Shown here piece after piece: positions 29,880 to 37,943 of a DNA stretch of 64,000 bases. How positions within the stretch are numbered: the stretch's first letter is position 1; every line of letters starts with the position of its first letter. The notes beneath the pieces are model-generated. The model saw only the letters and a list, made by a program, of their open reading frames with translations. It was not told the DNA's origin and did not search any database. This DNA comes from Marinococcus luteus (lineage in GTDB: Bacteria; Bacillota; Bacilli; Bacillales; Marinococcaceae), in assembly GCF_900106595.1 (NCBI RefSeq), contig NZ_FNNC01000001.1, positions 930,001 through 994,000 of the forward strand. The letters run 5' to 3'. The position numbers were made by a program, and so were the translations under genes.

Positions 29880-31359
29880 TTGGCTGATCCTTCCGGTCCT
29901 TGTCCCTCTCATCGCAGGGATCGTGGCACTGTTTTTCCCAAAGCATGTCACCGCCCAGCGCACCTGGGCATTTATTACGAGCCTGATTTTGATTGGCGTC
30001 AATATCTTTTTGCTTACGTACATATTGTCCAACGGAATCATGACTCTTGAACTCGGCGGCTGGGAAGCTCCGTTTGGCATTGTTCTGGTAGGGGATTCAT
30101 TAGCCGTGCTTTTAACGACGACTACTGCACTTGTGGCTCTGCCTATTATTTATTTCTCTTTCAGCACCATTGGAGTGGAACGGGAAAAATATTACTACTA
30201 CGCCTTTTTCCAGTTTTTAATCTCCGGGGTGTCCGGGGCTTTTCTGACTGGTGATATTTTCAACCTGTTTGTCTGTTTCGAGGTTCTTCTTTTAGCCTCT
30301 TATGCTTTGATTGGCCACGGCGGTACAAAAACACAGCTGAAGGAATCATTTAACTACGTTATTGTAAACGTTGTTTCTTCCGCTTTTTTCGTTATTGGCG
30401 TTGCATATCTGTACGCTGTAACAGGTACGCTGAATATGGCCCAGCTCAGTGAAAGGGTCGGTGAAGCAGGCTCTGAACCGATCATAACGGTTATTGCCAT
30501 TTTGTTTTTAATCGTGTTCGGACTAAAAGGAGCTTTATTCCCTCTTTACTTCTGGCTGCCGGGATCATACTCGGTGCCTCCGACAGCCATCGGGGCGATA
30601 TTTGCGGCTCTTTTGACCAAGGTCGGCATCTACAGCATTTTTAGAACCTACTCCGTTATCTTTAACGAAGATACAGCCATTACACACACCATTCTCCTTG
30701 TACTTTCAGCAGTAACGATGATTATTGGGGTTATCGGTGCGATTGCTTACAGAGATGTTAAATTGATTTTAGTATACAATGTTATTGTAGCTGTTGGGTT
30801 TATTCTATTCGGTGTCGCTTCATTGAACAGTGATGCGTTTGTAGGAGCCATCTACTACCTGCTGCATGATATTGTCATTAAAGCAGCCCTGTTTCTGATT
30901 ATCGGGGCGCTGATTACTGCAGCCGGCACCAGCAAGCTCTCAGGTATGGGGGGAATGATTAAGCACCACCCGCTTCTCACCTGGATGTTTTTCATTGCCG
31001 CCCTCGCTCTTGCCGGCGTTCCGCCCCTCGGCGGCTTTCCCGGCAAGCTGATGCTCGTTGTCGGTGGTGCCGAAGCCGGACATTATATTGTCGTGGCGGT
31101 CATGATGGTCGCAAGTCTGCTCGTTTTGTATTCCGTAATACGCATTTTCCTGCAGGGCTTTTTGGGAGAACCGATGCTTACCCATGCAGAGCAGCACGGC
31201 AGTATTAAAGCGCAGATGCCTCCAATCGTATTTCTTGTAGCGCTGTCTGCATTCATGGGCTTCGGCGCCGAAATCATGTATCCTTTTGTGGAAAGCGCGG
31301 CAGAAACGCTGGTCAATCCCCGTGCCTATGTTGAAGCTGTGTTAGGGGGGAATTCATAA
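29872..31359 (+). CDS. mrpD: Mrp antiporter subunit D
   Basis: A 495-aa NuoN/NuoM-like proton-translocating subunit with about 14 membrane helices. The conserved region FNLFVCFEVLLLASYALI carries the key membrane Glu. The lysine-containing segments LKGALFPLYFWLPGSY and AALLTKVGIYS match the antiporter-type family. It overlaps mrpC by 8 nt and mrpE by 1 nt. Confidence 0.97.
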   Translation: MSNWLILPVLVPLIAGIVALFFPKHVTAQRTWAFITSLILIGVNIFLLTYILSNGIMTLELGGWEAPFGIVLVGDSLAVLLTTTTALVALPIIYFSFSTIGVEREKYYYYAFFQFLISGVSGAFLTGDIFNLFVCFEVLLLASYALIGHGGTKTQLKESFNYVIVNVVSSAFFVIGVAYLYAVTGTLNMAQLSERVGEAGSEPIITVIAILFLIVFGLKGALFPLYFWLPGSYSVPPTAIGAIFAALLTKVGIYSIFRTYSVIFNEDTAITHTILLVLSAVTMIIGVIGAIAYRDVKLILVYNVIVAVGFILFGVASLNSDAFVGAIYYLLHDIVIKAALFLIIGALITAAGTSKLSGMGGMIKHHPLLTWMFFIAALALAGVPPLGGFPGKLMLVVGGAEAGHYIVVAVMMVASLLVLYSVIRIFLQGFLGEPMLTHAEQHGSIKAQMPPIVFLVALSAFMGFGAEIMYPFVESAAETLVNPRAYVEAVLGGNS

Positions 31360-31835
31360 TGTCTTTTCAGATTATGATCAATCTTGCTATGGCCCTGCTT
31401 TGGATGATAATTAATGATGCATGGTCGTTTGCATCCTTTATCAGCGGCTTTTTTCTTGGTCTTCTCGTTCTGTATTTCATGCGGGGCTTTTTCCGGGAGA
31501 GACTGTATTTCCACCGGGTCTACGCGGCCCTGGTGCTGGTCCTTATCTTTTTTAAAGAATTAATCCTGTCCAGCTTCTCTGTCGCCCGACAGATTCTGAG
31601 TCCTAAATTAAACATCAGTCCCGGGATCTTTGAAATGGAAACCACTCTTGAGCACGAATGGGAAGTAACACTGCTGTCGCTTTTAATTACTCTTACGCCT
31701 GGAACGCTGGTAGTCGAAGTTGCTCCGGATAACCGTTCATTGTTTATCCATGCGATGGACCTGCAGAGTGTAGAGGCGGCTAAAGAAGAAATCCGCAATT
31801 CATTCGAAAAAGCGATTAGGGAGGTCAGCAGATAA
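31359..31835 (+). CDS. mrpE: Mrp antiporter subunit E
   Basis: The 158-aa MnhE-family subunit has two or three N-terminal membrane helices (to about residue 75) and a cytoplasmic C-terminus with the conserved TLTPGTLVVEV segment. It overlaps mrpF by 1 nt. Confidence 0.95.
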   Translation: MSFQIMINLAMALLWMIINDAWSFASFISGFFLGLLVLYFMRGFFRERLYFHRVYAALVLVLIFFKELILSSFSVARQILSPKLNISPGIFEMETTLEHEWEVTLLSLLITLTPGTLVVEVAPDNRSLFIHAMDLQSVEAAKEEIRNSFEKAIREVSR

Positions 31836-32122
31836 TGATATTAAATGCGATTTATATCACAGCAGCAACGCTCGTCACCATATCCATTCTGGCCACACTG
31901 TACCGGGTTTTTAAAGGGCCATCGATGCCGGACCGCGTTATTGCTCTCGACGTTATCGGTATACAGCTGATTAGTCTAACAGCTCTCTTCTGCATTATTT
32001 TGAATACGAGGGCGTTCATCGAAGTGATGCTGCTGCTTGCGATCCTGGCCTTCATCGGCACGGTAGCCTTTGCTAAATATATCGAAAAGGGTGTTGTCAT
32101 TGAGCATGACCGAGATAGTTGA
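31835..32122 (+). CDS. mrpF: Mrp antiporter subunit F
   Basis: A 95-aa three-helix subunit of the MnhF family. The segment GPSMPDRVIALDVIG, with its membrane Asp, is the family signature. It overlaps mrpG by 17 nt. Confidence 0.95.
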   Translation: MILNAIYITAATLVTISILATLYRVFKGPSMPDRVIALDVIGIQLISLTALFCIILNTRAFIEVMLLLAILAFIGTVAFAKYIEKGVVIEHDRDS

Positions 32123-32489
32123 CTGGATTGTAGCACTGCTCGCCCTTTTTGGAGCGGCCTTCAGCATCATAAGCGCTGTCGGCCTGCTCCGTCTTCCGGA
32201 TATCTTCACACGCTCGCACGCTGCAACGAAGGCGGCTACTTTAGGGGTGCTGTGTGTTGTCCTTGGTGCCTTTTTGTTTTTCATGGTACACACACAGACC
32301 TTCAGCCTCCGCTTCGTGCTGACCCTTGTATTTGTATTTGTGACGGCACCTGTGGGTGGCCACTTGATCGCAAGAGCAGCGTATAATGCCGGCGTTCCGC
32401 TGGCAGAGGGAAGCTCACAGGACGCTCTCAGCCGATCCAGGGAAGAGAATCGACACTACAACGAAGAAAAAAACGATAACGATCAATAA
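32106..32489 (+). CDS. mrpG: Mrp antiporter subunit G
   Basis: A 128-aa MnhG-family subunit with three membrane helices. The diagnostic RLPDIFTRSHAATKAATLG is present, followed by a polar acidic C-terminal tail. The ATG at 32106 is taken as start by comparison with family length. The nearest AAAGGG lies about 14 nt upstream, so translation probably depends on coupling to mrpF. Last gene of the operon. Confidence 0.94.
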   Translation: MTEIVDWIVALLALFGAAFSIISAVGLLRLPDIFTRSHAATKAATLGVLCVVLGAFLFFMVHTQTFSLRFVLTLVFVFVTAPVGGHLIARAAYNAGVPLAEGSSQDALSRSREENRHYNEEKNDNDQ

Positions 32490-32491
32490 GG

Positions 32492-32526
32492 AAAAACTGG
32501 ACCGTTTATCTGGTCCAGTTTTTTTG
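32492..32526 (+). terminator. Terminator of the mrp operon
   Basis: AAAACTGGACC, an 8-nt loop, GGTCCAGTTTTTTT. A strong 11-bp stem starting 3 nt after the mrpG stop. Confidence 0.93.
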
Positions 32527-32682
32527 ATATTCAATCTTTTTCTCATAAATACTGGAATTCTTATCAAACCCTTGTTATGATAGGATTTAAGAAAAAAACC
32601 AGAATAATGGAAGTATTTTTAAAATATATTTGCTTTATTTCTGGCTTTTCTTCTTAGAAACCTACAAAAATAAATGGAAGGG

Positions 32683-32712
32683 TTGACATACCGGGCTTTT
32701 CATGAGTTAATT
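32683..32712 (+). promoter_or_regulatory. Promoter of the HU gene
   Basis: A consensus TTGACA (32683-32688) and a TTAATT-type -10 about 18 nt downstream, with TG nearby. It lies about 45 nt before the ATG. Confidence 0.65.
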
Positions 32713-32757
32713 TGGTATGAAAGACTCTAAATTTATGGAATGAAAGGGAGTATTTTC

Positions 32758-33030
32758 ATGAACAAGACGGATTTAATCAACGCAGTTTCAGACCAGGCTG
32801 AGCTTTCGAAAAAAGACGCTTCCAAAGCTGTAGACGCTGTATTCGACAGCATCACAGAAACTTTGAAAAAAGGCGACAAAATCCAGTTAGTTGGATTTGG
32901 AAGCTTTGAAGTACGCGAGCGTGCTGCTCGTAAAGGGCGTAATCCACAAACAGGTGCAGAAATTAAGATTCCTTCCACGAAAAACCCTGCATTTCGCCCA
33001 GGCAAACAGCTGAAAGACGCTGTGAACTAA
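32758..33030 (+). CDS. hup: DNA-binding protein HU
   Basis: The 90-aa histone-like protein bends and packages DNA. It starts [21 protein letters not shown] and has the HU beta-arm signature [21 protein letters not shown], then [14 protein letters not shown]. It is encoded alone between a strong promoter and a terminator. In B. subtilis hbs lies near spoIVA and mtrA, so the location here is different. Confidence 0.98.
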   Translation: MNKTDLINAVSDQAELSKKDASKAVDAVFDSITETLKKGDKIQLVGFGSFEVRERAARKGRNPQTGAEIKIPSTKNPAFRPGKQLKDAVN

Positions 33031-33041
33031 CATAAATATTT

Positions 33042-33078
33042 AAAAGCAGCCCTTCTGATTCAGAAAGGCTGCTTTTTC
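33042..33078 (+). terminator. Terminator of the HU gene
   Basis: AAAGCAGCC, a 14-nt loop containing further pairing (TTCTGATTCAGAA), GGCTGCTTTTTC. Confidence 0.9.
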
Positions 33079-33151
33079 TTGGAGTTCTTTGGTGTTTCTT
33101 CCAGTGCGAATAAGGGAACAATTCTATATCATTCTTTGAAGGAGCTTGCAT

Positions 33152-33457
33152 ATGGATATAACAATTACCCGTCCCGCGGTTAAATGGATGAAAGAAGAAC
33201 TTAATATTGAGAGCGGCGATTCTGTCAGATTTTACGTTCGTTACGGCGGTTCTCCGCAGCTTTATCCCGGCTTTTCCATGGGTATTGCTCTTGATAGCCC
33301 GGAGAAGCCCGCAGTATCGACAGAGGAAGAAGGCCTCACTTTTTTTGTGGAAGACGCAGACAGCTGGTATTTGCGCGCGCATAATCTGCACGTCAGCTTC
33401 AGCCGAAAACATGATACTATTATATTTGAATACAACGAAAGCAGTGACGCAGAGTAA
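33152..33457 (+). CDS. YneR-like HesB/IscA-fold protein without cysteines
   Basis: A 101-aa protein whose pattern fits the iron-sulfur biosynthesis (HesB-like) fold as in B. subtilis YneR. It starts MDITITRPAVKWMKEELN, with the central VRFYVRYGG and a GFSMGI region. It has no cysteine at all, so it cannot bind an Fe-S cluster in the way IscA/SufA do; its function is unknown. The ATG at 33152 has AAGGAG 7 nt upstream. The stop codon lies within the stem of its terminator. Assignment is by pattern, not alignment. Confidence 0.75.
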   Translation: MDITITRPAVKWMKEELNIESGDSVRFYVRYGGSPQLYPGFSMGIALDSPEKPAVSTEEEGLTFFVEDADSWYLRAHNLHVSFSRKHDTIIFEYNESSDAE

Positions 33458-33477
33458 TTCCTACTCTGCGTTTTTTT
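33447..33477 (+). terminator. Terminator overlapping the YneR-like stop
   Basis: ACGCAGAGTA, a 5-nt loop, TACTCTGCGT then T7. The TAA stop is inside the stem. Confidence 0.92.
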
Positions 33478-33901
33478 ATCCTTATTCCCCACAGAGGGTG
33501 CCCTGTTCAAAAAAAAAGGCTGCAGGCACTTATGCCTGCAGCTTCAAAGGGAGAGAGAGTGATGCCTAAAGGAGAGCCTGTTATTCACGGCTTACAGGAA
33601 ATGACTTGCTCCAAAATGAAAAGCCACACCGGCTGATCCATTTCGATTGTCCCTGCAAAAGGCAACAATGTAAATGTTGGAACGAAGCATCTGCCTCCTG
33701 TTATTTATTAGTGTACATAGTTACTGCGGGGTTTTCATTATGTATGTCAGATGTTCTTCCACTCTTTTTTCCTGAAGCTTTCATTCCTGCAGTTTGATTG
33801 TTTTTTGCGAAACGTTTTACTATACTAAAAAAGCACACTACATACGTGAAACCTTTCCATAACGAACGGACTCACAGGTATACTACGAGGAGGACATTAC
33901 C
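33478..33901. other. 424-nt region with an orphan terminator and two opposed tiny ORFs
   Basis: There is no normal gene here. Plus strand: a 24-codon ORF at 33562-33636 (MPKGEPVIHGLQEM...), with GGGAGAGAG upstream. Minus strand: a 32-codon ORF at 33592-33690 (MLRSNIYIVAFCRD...), with AGGAGG only 3 nt upstream. Its direction leads into a minus-strand terminator at 33510-33545. A plus-strand TATACT (33821-33826) probably belongs to the S9 peptidase gene. Neither ORF resembles anything I recognise. Confidence 0.3.
33510..33545 (-). terminator. Orphan minus-strand terminator
   Basis: On the minus strand GAAGCTGCAGGCA, a 4-nt loop, TGCCTGCAGCC and T9. The T-run is only on this strand. The next minus-strand gene upstream is more than 2 kb away and plus-strand genes intervene, so it implies an unannotated short minus-strand transcript. 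Confidence 0.75.
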
Positions 33902-35890
33902 TTGTCTATGAAAAGACCTTTATCTGCAGAAGATTTAGAACGTATTCACGTCGTTGATGATGCCCGCCTTTCTTCCGACGGCGAGCGGTATGCGTTTGTA
34001 CAAAAATGTATTCAAAGTGATACGAACAGCTACTATTCAAATATATACACGCAATACTTAACAGACGACGTTCCTGTTCAGTGGACCTTTGGGTCTTATG
34101 CAAATTTTTCGCCGCGGTGGTCCCCGGACGGCTCCAGCCTTGCTTTTGTGTCTGACCGCTCGGGCCTTAACCAAATTTGGATGATGAGCACTTCAGGAGG
34201 AGAGCCGAAGCAGATTACTTTCGTTAAACACGGCGCCTCCAATCCAGTATGGTCACCGGACAGCCAGAAACTGCTGTTTGAAACGGAACAGGCCCCTGAA
34301 GAAGACATTTTCACCACCGAGGAAGGCTCTTCGGATAATTTTTCTTCTCCTGTGAAAATCGACCGTCTCCGTTATAAATCAGACAGCCGGGGCTTTCATC
34401 ACAGCAGACGCGCACACATTGGTTTGTTTCGATTCGACCGGGAGGACACCTCTCTGCTTACTAACGGCAGCTACGACCACTACTCTCCTGACTGGTCTCC
34501 TGACAGCCAGTTTATTGTATTTTCGGCAAACAGAAACAGCGATGAAGATATTTCTCCGGTCCAGGACCTGTATACGCTCAACATTGAAACAAAAGAAATT
34601 TCCAAACTAACGGATTCTGCCGGTACGTTTACTAATGCCAGCTGGTCGCCGGACGGCTCCTGGATAGCGTGCACAGGCCACGAATTGGAATATAAAAGCG
34701 CCACGATTAATCAAATCTGGCTGATCAACCCATTAACAAAAGAACGAAAAGGAATGACATTAAAGTGGGACGTCCAAATAGGTGACTATATGATCGGCGA
34801 TATCAGAACCGGTCATACTTCCGATAAGCCAGTATGGTCGAGCGACCAGGAACATATTTACTTTTTGGCGAGCGAAAATGGAAAAGTTGGTTTATATCAA
34901 ATGGATATGCATAATGAAATCACCGCTGTTCATGATGAGGACAACCACGTCTTTTCGTTCTCCTTTCATCCTAAAAACGAGCAGTTTGTGCTTGGCATCA
35001 GTGATCCTTCCAACCCGGGAGATTTCTACAGCCGGCGACTTGAGGACAAACGCCGTGTCCGGCTCACAGACGTAAACGCCAGCTTTTTGAAAGAAGTTGA
35101 TCTTTCCCTTCCCGAAACTCTTTCCGTCCGTACAGACGATCATTGGGACGTCCACGGGTGGATTATGTATCCTGTTGATTACGAAGAAGGACAGACGTTC
35201 CCGCTGATTCTGGAGATTCACGGAGGGCCTCACGCTATGTACGGCCATACGTTCTTTCATGAATTTCAGCTGCTTGCTGCGGAGGGCTACGGCGTCCTGT
35301 TCAGCAATCCACGGGGAAGCCAAGGCTATGGCCAGGCTTTCGCCGACGCCTGCCGCCGGGATTATGGCGGGAAAGATTTCGGGGATCTGCTCGCGATTCT
35401 GGACTATGCAGTCGACAGCTATGAGTTTGTCGACCGCAACCGGCTGGGAGTAACCGGAGGAAGCTATGGCGGCTTTATGACAAACTGGATGATCAGTCAT
35501 ACCGACCGCTTTAAAGCAGCCGTCACCCAGCGCTCCATTTCAAACTGGCTCAGCTTTTACGGAGTGAGTGATATCGGCTTTTTCTTTACAGACTGGGAGA
35601 TTGGTGTACCGCTCCATCAGGATCCGGAAAAGCTCTGGCACCACTCTCCTCTCCTCTACGTCAAAGATATCCATACGCCTTTACTGATCATGCACAGCGA
35701 AAACGATTACCGCTGTCCGATTGAACAGGCGGAACAGCTGTTTATTAACATGAAATATTTAAACAAAACGGTCTCATTTCTCCGTTTTCCAGGAGCCAAT
35801 CACGAACTAAGCCGCTCTGGCCCTCCCGCTCTGCGGATCGAACGGCTGGTCCATATGATCGACTGGTTTCATCATTATATCAAAAAATAA
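33902..35890 (+). CDS. S9 family prolyl oligopeptidase-like peptidase
   Basis: Serine peptidase of the acylaminoacyl-peptidase/dipeptidyl-peptidase branch of S9; 662 aa. The N-terminal half is a beta-propeller with repeated SPxWSPDGxxLxF blades (FSPRWSPDGSSLAF, YSPDWSPDSQFIVF, NASWSPDGSWIAC). The C-terminal alpha/beta hydrolase has nucleophile Ser521 (GGSYGG), Asp602 (SENDYRCP) and His634 (GANHELSRS). There is no signal peptide, so it is cytoplasmic and probably degrades short peptides. The start is TTG at 33902, with GGAGG 8 nt upstream; the ATG two codons later is 14 nt away. Confidence 0.93.
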   Translation: MSMKRPLSAEDLERIHVVDDARLSSDGERYAFVQKCIQSDTNSYYSNIYTQYLTDDVPVQWTFGSYANFSPRWSPDGSSLAFVSDRSGLNQIWMMSTSGGEPKQITFVKHGASNPVWSPDSQKLLFETEQAPEEDIFTTEEGSSDNFSSPVKIDRLRYKSDSRGFHHSRRAHIGLFRFDREDTSLLTNGSYDHYSPDWSPDSQFIVFSANRNSDEDISPVQDLYTLNIETKEISKLTDSAGTFTNASWSPDGSWIACTGHELEYKSATINQIWLINPLTKERKGMTLKWDVQIGDYMIGDIRTGHTSDKPVWSSDQEHIYFLASENGKVGLYQMDMHNEITAVHDEDNHVFSFSFHPKNEQFVLGISDPSNPGDFYSRRLEDKRRVRLTDVNASFLKEVDLSLPETLSVRTDDHWDVHGWIMYPVDYEEGQTFPLILEIHGGPHAMYGHTFFHEFQLLAAEGYGVLFSNPRGSQGYGQAFADACRRDYGGKDFGDLLAILDYAVDSYEFVDRNRLGVTGGSYGGFMTNWMISHTDRFKAAVTQRSISNWLSFYGVSDIGFFFTDWEIGVPLHQDPEKLWHHSPLLYVKDIHTPLLIMHSENDYRCPIEQAEQLFINMKYLNKTVSFLRFPGANHELSRSGPPALRIERLVHMIDWFHHYIKK

Positions 35891-35928
35891 TATTTCAGCC
35901 TCTCAGCGCCGTGCCGTGCAATATAAAA

Positions 35929-35962
35929 TGATCCCGCTTCAGTAGAGAAGCGGGATTTCATT
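35929..35962 (+). terminator. Terminator after the S9 peptidase gene
   Basis: ATCCCGCTTC, short loop, GAAGCGGGAT then TTCATTT. A solid 10-bp stem; the T-tract is imperfect. It may also stop the convergent minus-strand small gene. Confidence 0.75.
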
Positions 35963-35978
35963 TACACGCCGGCCAGCG

Positions 35979-36176
35979 TCAGCCATCTTTGTCTTCACTG
36001 CCGGAACGTTTCTTAGTATTGTGTTTGTTTCTGTTTTCTTCTTCTTCGTATTTCATATCTGCCAGCGGAATTGGGTCTTCACTGCTCGTAGGCGGCTCTT
36101 CATTCCCCGGCTTTTTATCCGGTTCCTGTTTTTTTTCTTCTTTCACTTTATTTTTAAGACGTTCTGATTCTGACAT
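35979..36176 (-). CDS. Small, highly charged hypothetical protein
   Basis: A 65-aa protein of almost only charged and polar residues (Lys, Glu, Asp, Asn), starting MSESERLKNKVKEEKKQ and ending SGSEDKDG. It has no hydrophobic core, so it is probably disordered. AGGAGGG precedes the ATG at good spacing, which supports that it is translated. It is divergent from the Nudix gene and convergent with the S9 peptidase gene. I do not recognise a family. Confidence 0.6.
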   Translation of the reverse strand: MSESERLKNKVKEEKKQEPDKKPGNEEPPTSSEDPIPLADMKYEEEENRNKHNTKKRSGSEDKDG

Positions 36177-36264
36177 CTTTATCCCTCCTGTAATATAGTA
36201 CCTGTAAATATATATACCACGTTAGGGAGAAGGAAAAACAACGATACCCCAGAAGGAGGATACT

Positions 36265-36882
36265 ATGGACAATGCCCGCTATTGGAAAAATAGAATTCGC
36301 ACACGTTCCGCCGCTATAATGGGCGAAGAGCATATGCGAAAAGCAGCGGTAGTAGTACCCCTGCTTCAACTGCACGATGAATATCATATAATGTTTGAGC
36401 GCCGAGCATGGTCGCTGCAGTCTCAGCCGGGAGAAATATGTTTTCCGGGCGGAAAAATCGATGCCTCCGACTCTACTCCTCTTGCTGCAGGACTTCGCGA
36501 ATTCGAAGAAGAAACTGGGATCCCCTCTCATGCGATGGATGTATGGGGCGCTTTGGACGTTGTAGTACAGCCATTTCAACGAATAGTCTACCCTTACATC
36601 GGAGAAGTTGATTACGCGGGTGATTTTTCCCCTAATACGTCAGAGGTGGATGAACTGTTCACCGTGCCGCTTGAGTTCTTTTTAAAGCACGAGCCCGAAA
36701 AGCATAATGTTTACATGGGCATGCGTTTTTCAGAAACTTTCCCTACTTCATTAATACCGAATGAAGAAACGTACCGCACAAACACGACAACGCTGCCCCA
36801 GTTTGTTTATCACTATCAGGATGTTGTTATTTGGGGACTGACGGCACAAATTATCCGCCATACCGTTTCTCTTCTCCGCTAA
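36265..36882 (+). CDS. Nudix hydrolase, CoA pyrophosphatase type
   Basis: The 205-aa protein carries the CoA-pyrophosphatase variant of the Nudix signature: LQSQPGEICFPGGKID leading to GLREFEEETGI. These enzymes split CoA or acyl-CoA to 3',5'-ADP and 4'-phosphopantetheine (family knowledge). AGAAGGAGG lies upstream of the ATG. It is convergent with mtnN, with only a short GC-rich hairpin (about 36885-36898) in the 17-nt gap. Confidence 0.88.
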   Translation: MDNARYWKNRIRTRSAAIMGEEHMRKAAVVVPLLQLHDEYHIMFERRAWSLQSQPGEICFPGGKIDASDSTPLAAGLREFEEETGIPSHAMDVWGALDVVVQPFQRIVYPYIGEVDYAGDFSPNTSEVDELFTVPLEFFLKHEPEKHNVYMGMRFSETFPTSLIPNEETYRTNTTTLPQFVYHYQDVVIWGLTAQIIRHTVSLLR

Positions 36883-36899
36883 CCGCCGCCCCGGCGGAT

Positions 36900-37589
36900 T
36901 CATGCCTGTGCTAAAAGAGCAATCACCATGTCAGCCGATTGCTTCGAAGCATGCTTTAAAAATTCATCGTAGGACTGCTTTGCTTCTTTGCCTGCAATAT
37001 CGCTGAGCGAACGGATAACTACAAAGGGGCAGGAAAACCGGTAGCATACCTGGGCAATTGCCCCTGCTTCCATTTCCGCACACTGAGGTTCGTCAAAATG
37101 GGCTTTTAAGCTGTCCACCTGCTCCGTCTTACTCATAAACGAGTCCCCGGACAAAATCAGTCCTGTCCGCGTATTCAAGTCCACCTGCAATGCAGCTGCT
37201 TCTGCTTTTTCTATCCATTCACGGCTTGCAGGGTAAGCTGCCGGCATATTTGGCACCTGCCCGAATTCATAGCCAAATACTGTCGCATCCACGTCGTTGT
37301 AACGCACCTCTGTGGATATCACCACATCGCCCACAGAAAGGTCCGGATTAAATCCCCCTGCTGACCCTGTGTTAATCACAGCTTCAGGCTTATACAGCCC
37401 GATTAAAAGTGAAGTGGCAATAGCTGCATTTACTTTTCCAATACCCGACTGCAAAAGAATTACCTCATGGCCGTTTAAGCGTCCAAAAGAAAAAAAGCAG
37501 CCTCCGGTTTCTTTTTCTTCAATATTTTCCATTAAGCTTTTTAAATATTCCACTTCTTCTTTCATTGCTCCAATAATGCCTAAACGCAT
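36900..37589 (-). CDS. mtnN: 5'-methylthioadenosine/S-adenosylhomocysteine nucleosidase
   Basis: Releases adenine from MTA, SAH and 5'-deoxyadenosine in methionine salvage and autoinducer-2 precursor formation. The product is about 229 aa, MRLGIIGAMKEEVEYL at the N-terminus, with NTGSAGGF, the purine-binding MEAGAIAQVCY, and VIRSLSDIAG with the catalytic Asp. The ATG at 37589 has AAAGGTGG 8 nt upstream. It is divergent from yrzA, as in B. subtilis. Confidence 0.96.
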   Translation of the reverse strand: MRLGIIGAMKEEVEYLKSLMENIEEKETGGCFFSFGRLNGHEVILLQSGIGKVNAAIATSLLIGLYKPEAVINTGSAGGFNPDLSVGDVVISTEVRYNDVDATVFGYEFGQVPNMPAAYPASREWIEKAEAAALQVDLNTRTGLILSGDSFMSKTEQVDSLKAHFDEPQCAEMEAGAIAQVCYRFSCPFVVIRSLSDIAGKEAKQSYDEFLKHASKQSADMVIALLAQA

Positions 37590-37669
37590 TGGCGGACCCA
37601 CCTTTATCATTTACAATTATAACTACTGGTAAAACTACCCTGTACATTATAACGCAAAGGAGAATACAT

Positions 37670-37885
37670 ATGTCCTTAAACCTGCAAACAATCCGGGACA
37701 AGGTCGAATTTTTTGAATCGTCGTCCCTCGAGCAGTTGGAAACAGATATTCAAAAAAAGATCGAACAAAATGAGGCTATGATGCTCGGGGTTCATCACGT
37801 TCAGCACCATGCTCACACCCGTTCAGAAAACGGACGTTCAATTTACACCGCTGTCGTTCATTTCCGCGCTGTCCCCGCCCCTTAA
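37670..37885 (+). CDS. yrzA: YrzA-like DUF2536 protein
   Basis: A 71-aa protein, MSLNLQTIRDKVEFFES..., with a His-rich stretch (GVHHVQHHAH). Size, sequence style and the position beside mtnN and yrrS match B. subtilis YrzA (DUF2536). The function is unknown. AAAGGAG lies 7 nt before the ATG at 37670; a longer in-frame reading from 37589 would run through the promoter region. Confidence 0.8.
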   Translation: MSLNLQTIRDKVEFFESSSLEQLETDIQKKIEQNEAMMLGVHHVQHHAHTRSENGRSIYTAVVHFRAVPAP

Positions 37886-37902
37886 TTTAATCTGAGCAAT
37901 AT

Positions 37903-37943
37903 AGAGAAAAACCGGCTTTCCTGGGGAAAGCCGGTTTTTCTCT
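37903..37943. terminator. Bidirectional terminator between yrzA and yrrS
   Basis: A perfect 19-bp stem, AGAGAAAAACCGGCTTTCC and its complement, with a 3-nt loop. A and T runs are built into both arms, so it works for both converging transcripts. Confidence 0.93.

Noticed and set aside
32588-32655. Weak inverted repeat (AAAACCAGAA ... TTTCTGGCTTTT) before the HU promoter
   Set aside because: Arms are short and mismatched with a loop of about 40 nt; not convincing as terminator or operator.
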